Of a stretch of DNA of 64,000 nucleotides, positions 38,401-52,200 are shown in pieces (the first letter of the stretch is position 1; each line of letters begins with the position of its first letter). A program made the translations under genes and the position numbers. This stretch comes from Halictus rubicundus (lineage: Eukaryota; Arthropoda; Insecta; Hymenoptera; Halictidae), in assembly GCF_050948215.1 (NCBI RefSeq), contig NW_027488565.1:1364001-1428000 (forward strand), written 5' to 3'. Below the pieces are notes generated by a model, which saw only the letters and a program-made list of their open reading frames with translations, did no database searches and was not told where the DNA came from.

Positions 38401-40880
38401 GATAGGATAGAGGATAGGATAGGATAGAGGATAGGATAGGATAGAGGATAGGATAGGCTAGAGGATACGATATAGGAGTGGATGGGATAGAGGATAGGAT
38501 ACGATAGAGGATAGGATAGGATAGAGGATAGGATAGGATAGCGGAAAGGATAGGATAGAGTATAGAATAGGATAGAGGATAAGATAGGATAGAGGTTAGG
38601 ATATGATAGAGTATAGGATAGGATAGAGGAGAGGATAGGGGATTGGATAGGATAGAGGATAGGATAGGATATAGGATAGGATAGGATAGAGGATAGGATA
38701 GGATAGAGGATAGGATAGGATAGAGGATAGGATAGGATAGAGCATATGATAGGATAGAGGATAGGATAGGATAGAGGATATGATAGGATAGGATAGAGGA
38801 TAGTATTGGATAGAGGATAGGATAGGATAGAGGATAGGATAGGATAGAGGATAGGATAGGATAGAAGATAGGATAGAGGATAGAGGATAGGATAGGATAG
38901 AGGATAGGATAGGATAGGGTAGATGATATTATAGTAAAGAGGATAGGATAGGATAGAGGATAGGATAGGATAGAGGATACGGTATAGGATTGGATAGGAT
39001 AGAGGATAGGATACGATAGAGGATAGCATAGAATAGAGGATAGGATAGGATAGAGGATAGGATAGGATAGAGGATATGATAGGATAGAGGATACGATATG
39101 GGATTGGATAGGATATAGGATAGGATACGATAGAGGATAGGATAGGATAGAGGATAGGATAGTATAGAGAATAGGATATAGGATTGGATAGGATAGAGGA
39201 TAGAATAGGATAGAGGATAGGATAGGATAGAGGATAGGATATGATAGAGGATAGGATAGGGTAGAGGATAGGATAGGATAGAGGATAGGATAGGATAGAG
39301 GATATGATAGGACAGAGGATAGGATAGGATAGAGGATAGGATAGGATAGGGGATTGGATAGAATAGAGGATAGGATAGGATACAGGATAGGATAGGATAG
39401 AGGATAGGATAGGATAGAGGATAGGATAGGATAGGATAGATGATATTATAGTGAAGAGGATAGGATATGATAGAGGATAGGATAGAGGATAGGATAGGAT
39501 AGAGGATAGGATAGGATAGGATAGATGATATTATAGTAAAGAGGATAGGATATGATAGAGGATAGGATACGGGACTGGATAGGATAGAGGATAGGATAGG
39601 ATAGAGGATAGGATAGGATAGAGGATAGGATAGGATAGAGGATAGGATAGGATAGAGGATAGGATAGGATAGAGGATAGGATAGGATAGAGGATAGGATA
39701 GGATAGAGGATAGGATAGGATAGAGGATAGGATAGGCTAGAGGATACGATATAGGAGTGGATGGGATAGAGGATAGGATACGATAGAGGATAGGATAGGA
39801 TAGAGGATAGGATAGGATAGCGGAAAGGATAGGATAGAGTATAGAATAGGATAGAGGATAAGATAGGATAGAGGTTAGGATATGATAGAGTATAGGATAG
39901 GATAGAGGAGAGGATAGGGGATTGGATAGGATAGAGGATAGGATAGGATATAGGATAGGATAGGATAGAGGATAGGATAGGATAGAGGATAGGATAGGAT
40001 AGAGGATAGGATAGGATAGAGCATATGATAGGATAGAGGATAGGATAGGATAGAGGATATGATAGGATAGGATAGAGGATAGTATTGGATAGAGGATAGG
40101 ATAGGATAGAGGATAGGATAGGATAGAGGATAGGATAGGATAGAAGATAGGATAGAGGATAGAGGATAGGATAGGATAGAGGATAGGATAGGATAGGGTA
40201 GATGATATTATAGTAAAGAGGATAGGATAGGATAGAGGATAGGATAGGATAGAGGATACGGTATAGGATTGGATAGGATAGAGGATAGGATACGATAGAG
40301 GATAGCATAGAATAGAGGATAGGATAGGATAGAGGATAGGATAGGATAGAGGATATGATAGGATAGAGGATACGATATGGGATTGGATAGGATATAGGAT
40401 AGGATACGATAGAGGATAGGATAGGATAGAGGATAGGATAGTATAGAGAATAGGATATAGGATTGGATAGGATAGAGGATAGAATAGGATAGAGGATAGG
40501 ATAGGATAGAGGATAGGATATGATAGAGGATAGGATAGGGTAGAGGATAGGATAGGATAGAGGATAGGATAGGATAGAGGATATGATAGGACAGAGGATA
40601 GGATAGGATAGAGGATAGGATAGGATAGGGGATTGGATAGAATAGAGGATAGGATAGGATACAGGATAGGATAGGATAGAGGATAGGATAGGATAGAGGA
40701 TAGGATAGGATAGGATAGATGATATTATAGTGAAGAGGATAGGATATGATAGAGGATAGGATAGAGGATAGGATAGGATAGAGGATAGGATAGGATAGGA
40801 TAGATGATATTATAGTAAAGAGGATAGGATATGATAGAGGATAGGATACGGGACTGGATAGGATAGAGGATAGGATAGGA
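38401..40880. repeat. 1,279-bp higher-order tandem pair
   Basis: Landmarks recur at exactly 1,279 bp: GGAGTGGATGGG at 38475 and 39754, AGATGATATT at 38921 and 40200, GGATATAGGATAGG at 39111 and 40390, and GTGAAGAGG at 39451 and 40730. Similarity ends near 39600 and 40880, where the second copy has GACGATAGG instead of GAGGATAGG. The left border lies in plain repeat and cannot be placed exactly. Confidence 0.88.
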
Positions 40881-43800
40881 TAGACGATAGGATAGGATAG
40901 AGGATAGGATAGGATAGAGGATAGGATAGGATGGGGTAGATGATATTATAGTAAAGAGGATATGATATGATAGAGGATAGGATAGGGGACTGGATAGGAT
41001 AGAGGATAGGATAGGATAGAGGATACGATATAGGATTGGATAGGATAGAAGATAGGACACGATAGAGGATAGGATAGAATAGAGGATAGGATAGGATAGA
41101 GGATAGGATAGGATAGAGGATATGATAGGATAGAGGATACGATATGGGATTGGATAGGATAGAGGATAGGATACGATAGAGGATAGGATAGGATAGAGGA
41201 TAGGATAGTATAGAGAACAGGATATAGGATTGGATAGGATAGAGGATAGGATAGGATAGAGGATAGGATATGATAGAGAATAGGATAGAATAGAGGATAG
41301 GATAGGATAGAGGATACGATAGGGGATTGGATAGAATAGAGGATAGGATAGGATACAGGATAGGATAGGATAGAGGATATGATAGGATAGAGGACAGGAT
41401 AGGATAGAAGATAGGATAGGATAGAGGATATGATAGGATAGAGGATAGGATAGAATAGAGGATAGGATAGGGTAGAGGACAGGTTAGCATAGAGGATAGG
41501 ATAGGATAGAGGATTCGATAGGATTGAGGATAGGATAGGATAGAGGATAGGATTGGATAGAGGTTAGGATTGGATAGAGGGTAGGATAGGATAGAGGATA
41601 GGATAGGATAGAGGATAGGATAGGATAGAGGATAGGATAGGATAGAGGATAGGATAGGATAGAGGATAGGATAGGATAGAGGATAGGATAGGATAGAGGA
41701 TAGGATAGGATAGAGGATAGGATAGGATAGAGGATAGGATAGGATAGAGGATAGGATAGGCTAGAGGATACGATATAGGAGTGGATATGATAGAGGATAG
41801 GATACGATAGAGGATAGGATAGGATAGAGGATAGGATAGGATAGCGGAAAGATAGGATAGAGTATAGAATAGGATAGAGGATAAGATAGGATAGAGGTTA
41901 GGATATGATAGAGTATAGGATAGGATAGAGGAGAGGATAGGGGATTGGATAGGATAGAGGATAGGATAGGATATAGGATAGGATAGGATAGAGGATAGGA
42001 TAGGATAGAGGATAGGATAGGATAGAGGATAGGATAGGATAGAGCATAGGATAGGATAGAGGATAGGATAGGATAGAGGATATGATAGGATAGGATAGAG
42101 GATAGGATTGGATAGAGGATAGGATAGGATAGAGGATAGGATAGGATAGAGGATAGGATAGGATAGAGGATAGGATAGGATAGGGGATTGGATAGAATAG
42201 AGGATAGGATAGGATACAGGATAGGATAGGATAGAGGATAGGATAGGGTAGAGGATAGGATAGGATAGAGGATAGGATAGGATAGGATAGAGGATAGGAT
42301 AGGATAGAGGATAGGATAGGATAGATGATAGGATAGGATAGAGGATAGGATAGGATAGAGGGTAGGATAGGATAGGATAGTTGATATTATAGTAAAGAGG
42401 ATAGGATATGATAGAGGATAGGATAGGGGACTGGATAGGATAGAGGATAGGATGGGATAGAGGATAGGATAGGATAGAGGATAGGATAGGATAGAGGACA
42501 GGATAGGATAGAGGATAGGATACGATAGAGGATAGGATAGGATAGAGGATAGGATAGGATAGCGGAAAGGATAGGATAGAGTATAGAATAGGATAGAGGA
42601 TAAGATAGGATAGAGGTTAGGATATGATAGAGGATAGGATAGGATAGAGGATAGGATAGGGGATTGGATAGGATAGGATAGAGAATAGGGTAGGATAGAG
42701 GATACAATAGTATAGAGGATAGGATAGGATAGATGATAGGATAGGATAGAGGATATGATAGGATAGGATAGAGGATATGATTGGGTAGAGGATAGGATAG
42801 GATAGAGGATAGGATAGGATAGAGGACAGGATAGGATAGAGGATAGGATAGGATAGAGGATATGATAGGATAGAGGATAGGATAGGATAGAGGATAGGAT
42901 AGGATAGAGGATAGGATAGGCTAGAGGATACGATATAGGAGTGGATAGGATAGAGGATAGGATAGGATAGAGGATAGGATAGGATAGCGGAAAGGATAGG
43001 ATAGAGTATAGAATAGGATAGAGGATAAGATAGGATAGAGGTTAGGATATGATAGAGTATAGGATAGGATAGAGGAGAGGATAGGGGATTGGATAGGATA
43101 GAGGATAGGATAGGATATAGGATAGGATAGGATAGAGGATAGGATAGGATAGAGGATAGGATAGGATAGAGGATAGGATAGGATAGAGCATAGGATAGGA
43201 TAGAGGATAGGATAGGATAGAGGATATGATAGGATAGGATAGAGGATAGGATTGGATAGAGGATAGGATAGGATAGAGGATAGGATAGGATAGAGGATAG
43301 GATAGGCTAGAGGATACGATATAGGAGTGGATAGGATAGAGGATAGGATACGATAGAGGATAGGATAGGGTAGAGGATAGGATAGGATAGAGGATAGGAT
43401 AGGATAGAGGATAGGATAGGATAGAGGATAGGATAGGATAGAGGATAGGATAGGATAGAGGGTAGGATAGGATAGAGGATAGGATAGGATAGAGGATAGG
43501 ATAGGATAGAGGATAGGATAGGATAGAGGATAGGATAGGCTAGAGGATACGATATAGGAGTGGATAGGATAGAGGATAGGATACGATAGAGGATAGGATA
43601 GGATAGAGGATAGGATAGGATAGCGGAAAGGATAGGATAGAGTATAGAATAGGATAGAGGATAAGATAGGATAGAGGTTAGGATATGATAGAGTATAGGA
43701 TAGGATAGAGGAGAGGATAGGCGATTGGATAGGATAGAGGATAGGATAGGATATAGGATAGGATAGGATAGAGGATAGGATAGGATAGAGGATAGGATAG

Positions 43801-46800
43801 GATAGAGGATAGGATAGGATAGAGCATAGGATAGGATAGAGGATAGGATAGGATAGAGGATATGATAGGATAGGATAGAGGATAGGATTGGATAGAGGAT
43901 AGGATAGGATAGAGGATAGGATAGGATAGAGGATAGGATATGATAGAGAATAGGATAGAATAGAGGATAGGATAGGATAGAGGATACGATAGGGGATTGG
44001 ATAGAATAGAGGATAGGATAGGATACAGGATAGGATAGGATAGAGGATAGGATACGATAGAGGATAGGATAGGATAGAGGATAGGATAGTATAGAGAATA
44101 GGATATAGGATTGGATAGGATAGAGGATAGGATAGGATAGAGGATAGGATAGGATAGAGGATAGGATAGGATAGAGGATAGGATAGGATAGAGGATAGGA
44201 TAGGATAGAGGATAGGATAGGATAGAGGATAGGATAGGCTAGAGGATACGATATAGGAGTGGATAGGATAGAGGATAGGATACGATAGAGGATAGGATAG
44301 GATAGAGGATAGGATAGGATAGCGGAAAGGATAGGATAGAGTATAGAATAGGATAGAGGATAAGATAGGATAGAGGTTAGGATATGATAGAGGATAGGAT
44401 AGGATAGAGGATAGGATAGGATAGAGGATAGGATAGGATAGAGGATAGGATAGGATAGAGGATAGGATAGGATAGAGGATAGGATAGGATAGAGGGTAGG
44501 ATAGGATAGAGGATAGGATAGGATAGAGGATAGGATAGGATAGAGGATAGGATAGGATAGAGGATAGGATAGGATAGAGGATAGGATAGGATAGAGGATA
44601 GGATATAGGAGTGGATAGGATAGAGGATAGGATACGATAGAGGATAGGATAGGATAGAGGATAGGATAGGATAGCGGAAAGGATAGGATAGAGTATAGAA
44701 TAGGATAGAGGATAAGATAGGATAGAGGTTAGGATATGATAGAGTATAGGATAGGATAGAGGAGAGGATAGGCGATTGGATAGGATAGAGGATAGGATAG
44801 GATATAGGATAGGATAGGATAGAGGATAGGATAGGATAGAGGATAGGATAGGATAGAGGATAGGATAGGATAGAGCATAGGATAGGATAGAGGATAGGAT
44901 AGGATAGAGGATATGATAGGATAGGATAGAGGATAGGATTGGATAGAGGATAGGATAGGATAGAGGATAGGATAGGATAGAGGATAGGATAGGATAGAGG
45001 ATAGGATAGGGTAGAGGATAGGATAGGATAGAGGATAGGATAGGATAGGGTAGATGATATTATAGTAAAGAGGATAGGATAGGATAGAGGATACGATATA
45101 GGATTGGATAGGATAGAGGATAGGATACGATAGAGGATAGGATAGAATAGAGGATAGGATAGATAGAGGATAGGATAGGATAGAGGATATGATAGGATAG
45201 AGGATACGATATGGGATTGGATAGGATAGAGGATAGGATACGATAGAGGATAGGATAGGATAGAGGATAGGATAGTATAGAGAATAGGATATAGGATTGG
45301 ATAGGATAGAGGATAGAATAGGATAGAGGATAGGATAGGATAGAGGATAGGATATGATAGAGGATAGGATAGGGTAGAGGATAGGATAGGATAGAGAATA
45401 GGATATAGGATTGGATAGGATAGAGGATAGAATAGGATAGAGGATAGGATAGGATAGAGGATAGGATATGATAGAGAATAGGGTAGGATAGAGGATAGGA
45501 TAGGATAGAGGATACGATAGGAGATTGGATAGAATAGAGGATAGGATAGGATACAGGATAGGATAGGATAGAGGATATGATAGGATAGAGGACAGGATAG
45601 GATAGAGGATAGGATAGGATAGAGGATACGATAGGAGATTGGATAGAATAGAGGATAGGATAGGATACAGGATAGGATAGGATAGAGGATAGGATTGGAT
45701 AGAGGATAGGATAGGATAGAGGATAGGATAGGATAGAGGATAGGATAGGATAGAGGATATGATAGGATAGAGGATAGGATAGGATAGAGGATAGGATAGG
45801 ATAGAGGATAGGATAGGCTAGAGGATACGATATAGGAGTGGATAGGATAGAGGATAGGATAGGATAGAGGATAGGATAGGATAGAGGATAGGATAGGATA
45901 GCGGAAAGGATAGGATAGAGTATAGAATAGGATAGAGGATAAGATAGGATAGAGGTTAGGATATGATAGAGTATAGGATAGGATAGAGGAGAGGATAGGG
46001 GATTGGATAGGATAGAGGATAGGATAGGATATAGGATAGGATAGGATAGAGGATAGGATAGGATAGAGGATAGGATAGGATAGAGGATAGGATAGGATAG
46101 AGCATATGATAGGATAGAGGATAGGATAGGATAGAGGATATGATAGGATAGGATAGAGGATAGGATTGGATAGAGGATAGGATAGGATAGAGGATAGGAT
46201 AGGATAGAGGATAGGATAGGATAGAGGATAGGATAGAGGATAGAGGATAGGATAGGATAGAGGATAGGATAGGATAGGGTAGATGATATTATAGTAAAGA
46301 GGATAGGATAGGATAGAGGATAGGATAGGATAGAGGATACGATATAGGATTGGATAGGATAGAGGATAGGATACGATAGAGGATAGCATAGAATAGAGGA
46401 TAGGATAGGATAGAGGATAGGATAGGATAGAGGATATGATAGGATAGAGGATACGATATGGGATTGGATAGGATAGAGGATAGGATACGATAGAGGATAG
46501 GATAGTATAGAGAATAGGATATAGGATTGGATAGGATAGAGGATAGAATAGGATAGAGGATAGGATAGGATAGAGGATAGGATACGATAGAGGATAGGAT
46601 AGGGTAGAGGATAGGATAGGATAGAGGATAGGATAGGATAGAGGATAGGATAGGATAGAGGATAGGATAGGATAGAGGATAGGATAGGATAGAGGATAGG
46701 ATAGGATAGAGGATAGGATAGGATAGAGGATAGGATAGGATAGAGGATAGGATAGGCTAGAGGATACGATATAGGAGTGGATAGGATAGAGGATAGGATA

Positions 46801-49800
46801 CGATAGAGGATAGGATAGGATAGAGGATAGGATAGGATAGCGGAAAGGATAGGATAGAGTATAGAATAGGATAGAGGATAAGATAGGATAGAGGTTAGGA
46901 TATGATAGAGTATAGGATAGGATAGAGGAGAGGATAGGCGATTGGATAGGATAGAGGATAGGATAGGATATAGGATAGGATAGGATAGAGGATAGGATAG
47001 GATAGAGGATAGGATAGGATAGAGGATAGGATAGGATAGAGCATAGGATAGGATAGAGGATAGGATAGGATAGAGGATATGATAGGATAGGATAGAGGAT
47101 AGGATTGGATAGAGGATAGGATAGGATAGAGGATAGGATAGGATAGAGGATAGGATATGATAGAGAATAGGATAGAATAGAGGATAGGATAGGATAGAGG
47201 ATACGATAGGGGATTGGATAGAATAGAGGATAGGATAGGATACAGGATAGGATAGGATAGAGGATAGGATACGATAGAGGATAGGATAGGATAGAGGATA
47301 GGATAGTATAGAGAATAGGATATAGGATTGGATAGGATAGAGGATAGGATAGGATAGAGGATAGGATATGATAGAGAATAGGATAGAATAGAGGATAGGA
47401 TAGGATAGAGGATACGATAGGGGATTGGATAGAATAGAGGATAGGATAGGATACAGGATAGGATAGGATAGAGGATATGATAGGATAGAGGACAGGATAG
47501 GATAGAAGATAGGATAGGATAGAGGATATGATAGGATAGAGGATAGGATAGAATAGAGGATAGGATAGGGTAGAGGACAGGTTAGCATAGAGGATAGGAT
47601 AGGATAGAGGATTCGATAGGATTGAGGATAGGATAGGATAGAGGATAGGATTGGATAGAGCATAGGATAGGATAGAGGATAGGATAGGATAGAGGATATG
47701 ATAGGATAGGATAGAGGATAGGATTGGATAGAGGATAGGATAGGATAGAGGATAGGATAGGATAGAGGATAGGATAGGATAGAGGATAGGATAGGATAGA
47801 GGATAGGATAGGATAGGGGATTGGATAGAATAGAGGATAGGATAGGATACAGGATAGGATAGGATAGAGGATAGGATAGGGTAGAGGATAGGATAGGATA
47901 GAGGATAGGATAGGATAGGATAGAGGATAGGATAGGATAGAGGATAGGATAGGATAGATGATAGGATAGGATAGAGGATAGGATAGGATAGAGGGTAGGA
48001 TAGGATAGGATAGTTGATATTATAGTAAAGAGGATAGGATATGATAGAGGATAGGATAGGGGACTGGATAGGATAGAGGATAGGATAGGATAGAGGATAG
48101 GATAGGATAGAGGATAGGATAGGATAGAGGATAGGATAGGATAGAGGATAGGATAGGATAGAGGATAGGATAGGATAGAGGATAGGATAGGCTAGAGGAT
48201 ACGATATAGGAGTGGATAGGATAGAGGATAGGATACGATAGAGGATAGGATAGGATAGAGGATAGGATAGGATAGCGGAAAGGATAGGATAGAGTATAGA
48301 ATAGGATAGAGGATAAGATAGGATAGAGGTTAGGATATGATAGAGGATAGGATAGGATAGAGGATAGGATAGGATAGAGGATAGGATAGGATAGAGGATA
48401 GGATAGGATAGAGGATAGGATAGGATAGAGGATAGGATAGGATAGAGGGTAGGATAGGATAGAGGATAGGATAGGATAGAGGATAGGATAGGATAGAGGA
48501 TAGGATAGGATAGAGGATAGGATAGGATAGAGGATAGGATAGGATAGAGGATAGGATATAGGAGTGGATAGGATAGAGGATAGGATACGATAGAGGATAG
48601 GATAGGATAGAGGATAGGATAGGATAGCGGAAAGGATAGGATAGAGTATAGAATAGGATAGAGGATAAGATAGGATAGAGGTTAGGATATGATAGAGTAT
48701 AGGATAGGATAGAGGAGAGGATAGGCGATTGGATAGGATAGAGGATAGGATAGGATATAGGATAGGATAGGATAGAGGATAGGATAGGATAGAGGATAGG
48801 ATAGGATAGAGGATAGGATAGGATAGAGCATAGGATAGGATAGAGGATAGGATAGGATAGAGGATATGATAGGATAGGATAGAGGATAGGATTGGATAGA
48901 GGATAGGATAGGATAGAGGATAGGATAGGATAGAGGATAGGATAGGATAGAGGATAGGATAGGGTAGAGGATAGGATAGGATAGAGGATAGGATAGGATA
49001 AGGTAGATGATATTATAGTAAAGAGGATAGGATAGGATAGAGGATACGATATAGGATTGGATAGGATAGAGGATAGGATACGATAGAGGATAGGATAGAA
49101 TAGAGGATAGGATAGATAGAGGATAGGATAGGATAGAGGATATGATAGGATAGAGGATACGATATGGGATTGGATAGGATAGAGGATAGGATACGATAGA
49201 GGATAGGATAGGATAGAGGATAGGATAGTATAGAGAATAGGATATAGGATTGGATAGGATAGAGGATAGAATAGGATAGAGGATAGGATAGGATAGAGGA
49301 TAGGATATGATAGAGGATAGGATAGGGTAGAGGATAGGATAGGATAGAGAATAGGATATAGGATTGGATAGGATAGAGGATAGAATAGGATAGAGGATAG
49401 GATAGGATAGAGGATAGGATATGATAGAGAATAGGGTAGGATAGAGGATAGGATAGGATAGAGGATACGATAGGAGATTGGATAGAATAGAGGATAGGAT
49501 AGGATACAGGATAGGATAGGATAGAGGATATGATAGGATAGAGGACAGGATAGGATAGAGGATAGGATAGGATAGAGGATATGATAGGATAGAGGATAGG
49601 ATAGAATAGAGGATAGGATAGGGTAGAGGACAGGTTAGCATAGAGGATAGGATAGGATAGAGGATTCGATAGGATTGAGGATATGATAGGATAGAGGATA
49701 GGATTGGATAGAGGATAGGATAGGATAGAGGATAGGATAGGATAGAGGATAGGATAGGATAGAGGATATGATAGGATAGAGGATAGGATAGGATAGAGGA

Positions 49801-52200
49801 TAGGATAGGATAGAGGATAGGATAGGCTAGAGGATACGATATAGGAGTGGATAGGATAGAGGATAGGATACGATAGAGGATAGGATAGGATAGAGGATAG
49901 GATAGGATAGCGGAAAGGATAGGATAGTGTATAGAATAGGATAGAGGATAAGATAGGATAGAGGTTAGGATATGATAGAGTATAGGATAGGATAGAGGAG
50001 AGGATAGGGGATTGGATAGGATAGAGGATAGGATAGGATATAGGATAGGATAGGATAGAGGATAGGATAGGATAGAGGATAGGATAGGATAGAGGATAGG
50101 ATAGGATAGAGCATATGATAGGATAGAGGATAGGATAGGATAGAGGATATGATAGGATAGGATAGAGGATAGGATTGGATAGAGGATAGGATAGGATAGA
50201 GGATAGGATAGGATAGAGGATAGGATAGGATAGAGGATAGGATAGAGGATAGAGGATAGGATAGGATAGAGGATAGGATAGGATAGGGTAGATGATATTA
50301 TAGTAAAGAGGATAGGATAGGATAGAGGATAGGATAGGATAGAGGATACGATATAGGATTGGATAGGATAGAGGATAGGATACGATAGAGGATAGCATAG
50401 AATAGAGGATAGGATAGGATAGAGGATAGGATAGGATAGAGGATATGATAGGATAGAGGATACGATATGGGATTGGATAGGATAGAGGATAGGATACGAC
50501 AGAGGATAGGATAGTATAGAGAATAGGATATAGGATTGGATAGGATAGAGGATAGAATAGGATAGAGGATAGGATAGGATAGAGGATAGGATATGATAGA
50601 GGATAGGATAGGGTAGAGGATAGGATAGGATAGAGGATAGGATAGGATAGAGGATATGATAGGACAGAGGATAGGATAGGATAGAGGATAGGATAGGATA
50701 GGGGATTGGATAGAATAGAGGATAGGATAGGATACAGGATAGGATAGGATAGAGGATAGGATAGGATAGAGGATAGGATAGGATAGGATAGATGATATTA
50801 TAGTGAAGAGGATAGGATATGATAGAGGATAGGATAGGATAGAGGATAGGATAGGATAGAGGATAGGATAGGATAGGATAGATGATATTATAGTAAAGAG
50901 GATAGGATATGATAGAGGATAGGATACGGGACTGGATAGGATAGAGGATAGGATAGGATAGACGATAGGATAGGATAGAGGATAGGATAGGATAGAGGAT
51001 AGGATAGGATGGGGTAGATGATATTATAGTAAAGAGGATATGATATGATAGAGGATAGGATAGGGGACTGGATAGGATAGAGGATAGGATAGGATAGAGG
51101 ATACGATATAGGATTGGATAGGATAGAAGATAGGATACGATAGAGGATAGGATAGAATAGAGGATAGGATAGGATAGAGGATAGGATAGGATAGAGGATA
51201 TGATAGGATAGAGGATACGATATGGGATTGGATAGGATAGAGGATAGGATACGATAGAGGATAGGATAGGATAGAGGATAGGATAGTATAAAGACTAGGA
51301 TATAGGATTGGATAGGATAGAGGATAGGATAGGATAGAGGATAGGATATGATAGAGAATAGGATAGAATAGAGGATAGGATAGGATAGAGGATACGATAG
51401 GGGATTGGATAGAATAGAGGATAGGATAGGATAGAGGATATGATAGGATAGAGGACAGGATAGGATAGAAGATAGGATAGGATAGAGGATATGATAGGAT
51501 AGAGGATAGGATAGAATAGAGGATAGGATAGGGTAGAGGACAGGTTAGCATAGAGGATAGGATAGGATAGAGGATTCGATAGGATTGAGGATAGGATAGG
51601 ATAGAGGATAGGATTGGATAGAGGATAGGATTGGATAGAGGATAGGATAGGATAGAGGATAGGATAGGATAGAGGATAGGATAGGATAGAGGATAGGATA
51701 GGATAGAGCATAGGATAGGATAGAGGATAGGATAGGATAGAGGATATGATAGGATAGGATAGAAGATAGGATAGGATAGAGGATATGATAGGATAGAGGA
51801 TAGGATAGAATAGAGGATAGGATAGGGTAGAGGACAGGTTAGCATAGAGGATAGGATAGGATAGAGGATTCGATAGGATTGAGGATAGGATAGGATAGAG
51901 GATAGGATTGGATAGAGGATAGGATTGGATAGAGGATAGGATAGGATAGAGGATAGGATAGGATAGAGGATAGGATAGGATAGAGGATAGGATAGGATAG
52001 AGCATAGGATAGGATAGAGGATAGGATAGGATAGAGGATATGATAGGATAGGATAGAGGATAGGATTGGATAGAGGATAGGATAGGATAGAGGATAGGAT
52101 AGGATAGAGGATAGGATAGGATAGAGGATAGGATAGGATAGAGGATAGGATGGGATAGAGGATAGGATAGGATAGAGGATAGGATAGGATAGAGGATAGG
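40881..52200. repeat. 17-bp satellite with a near-4-kb higher-order pair
   Basis: This is continuous satellite. The stretch 44.4-46.4 kb recurs at 48.3-50.4 kb. The offset is 3,953 bp at its left part (GGATATAGGAGTGG at 44601 and 48554; TAGATGATAT at 45051 and 49004) and 4,009 bp at its right part. The 56-bp change comes from an extra segment near 45620-45680 in the first copy. No gene or insertion is seen. Confidence 0.93.
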
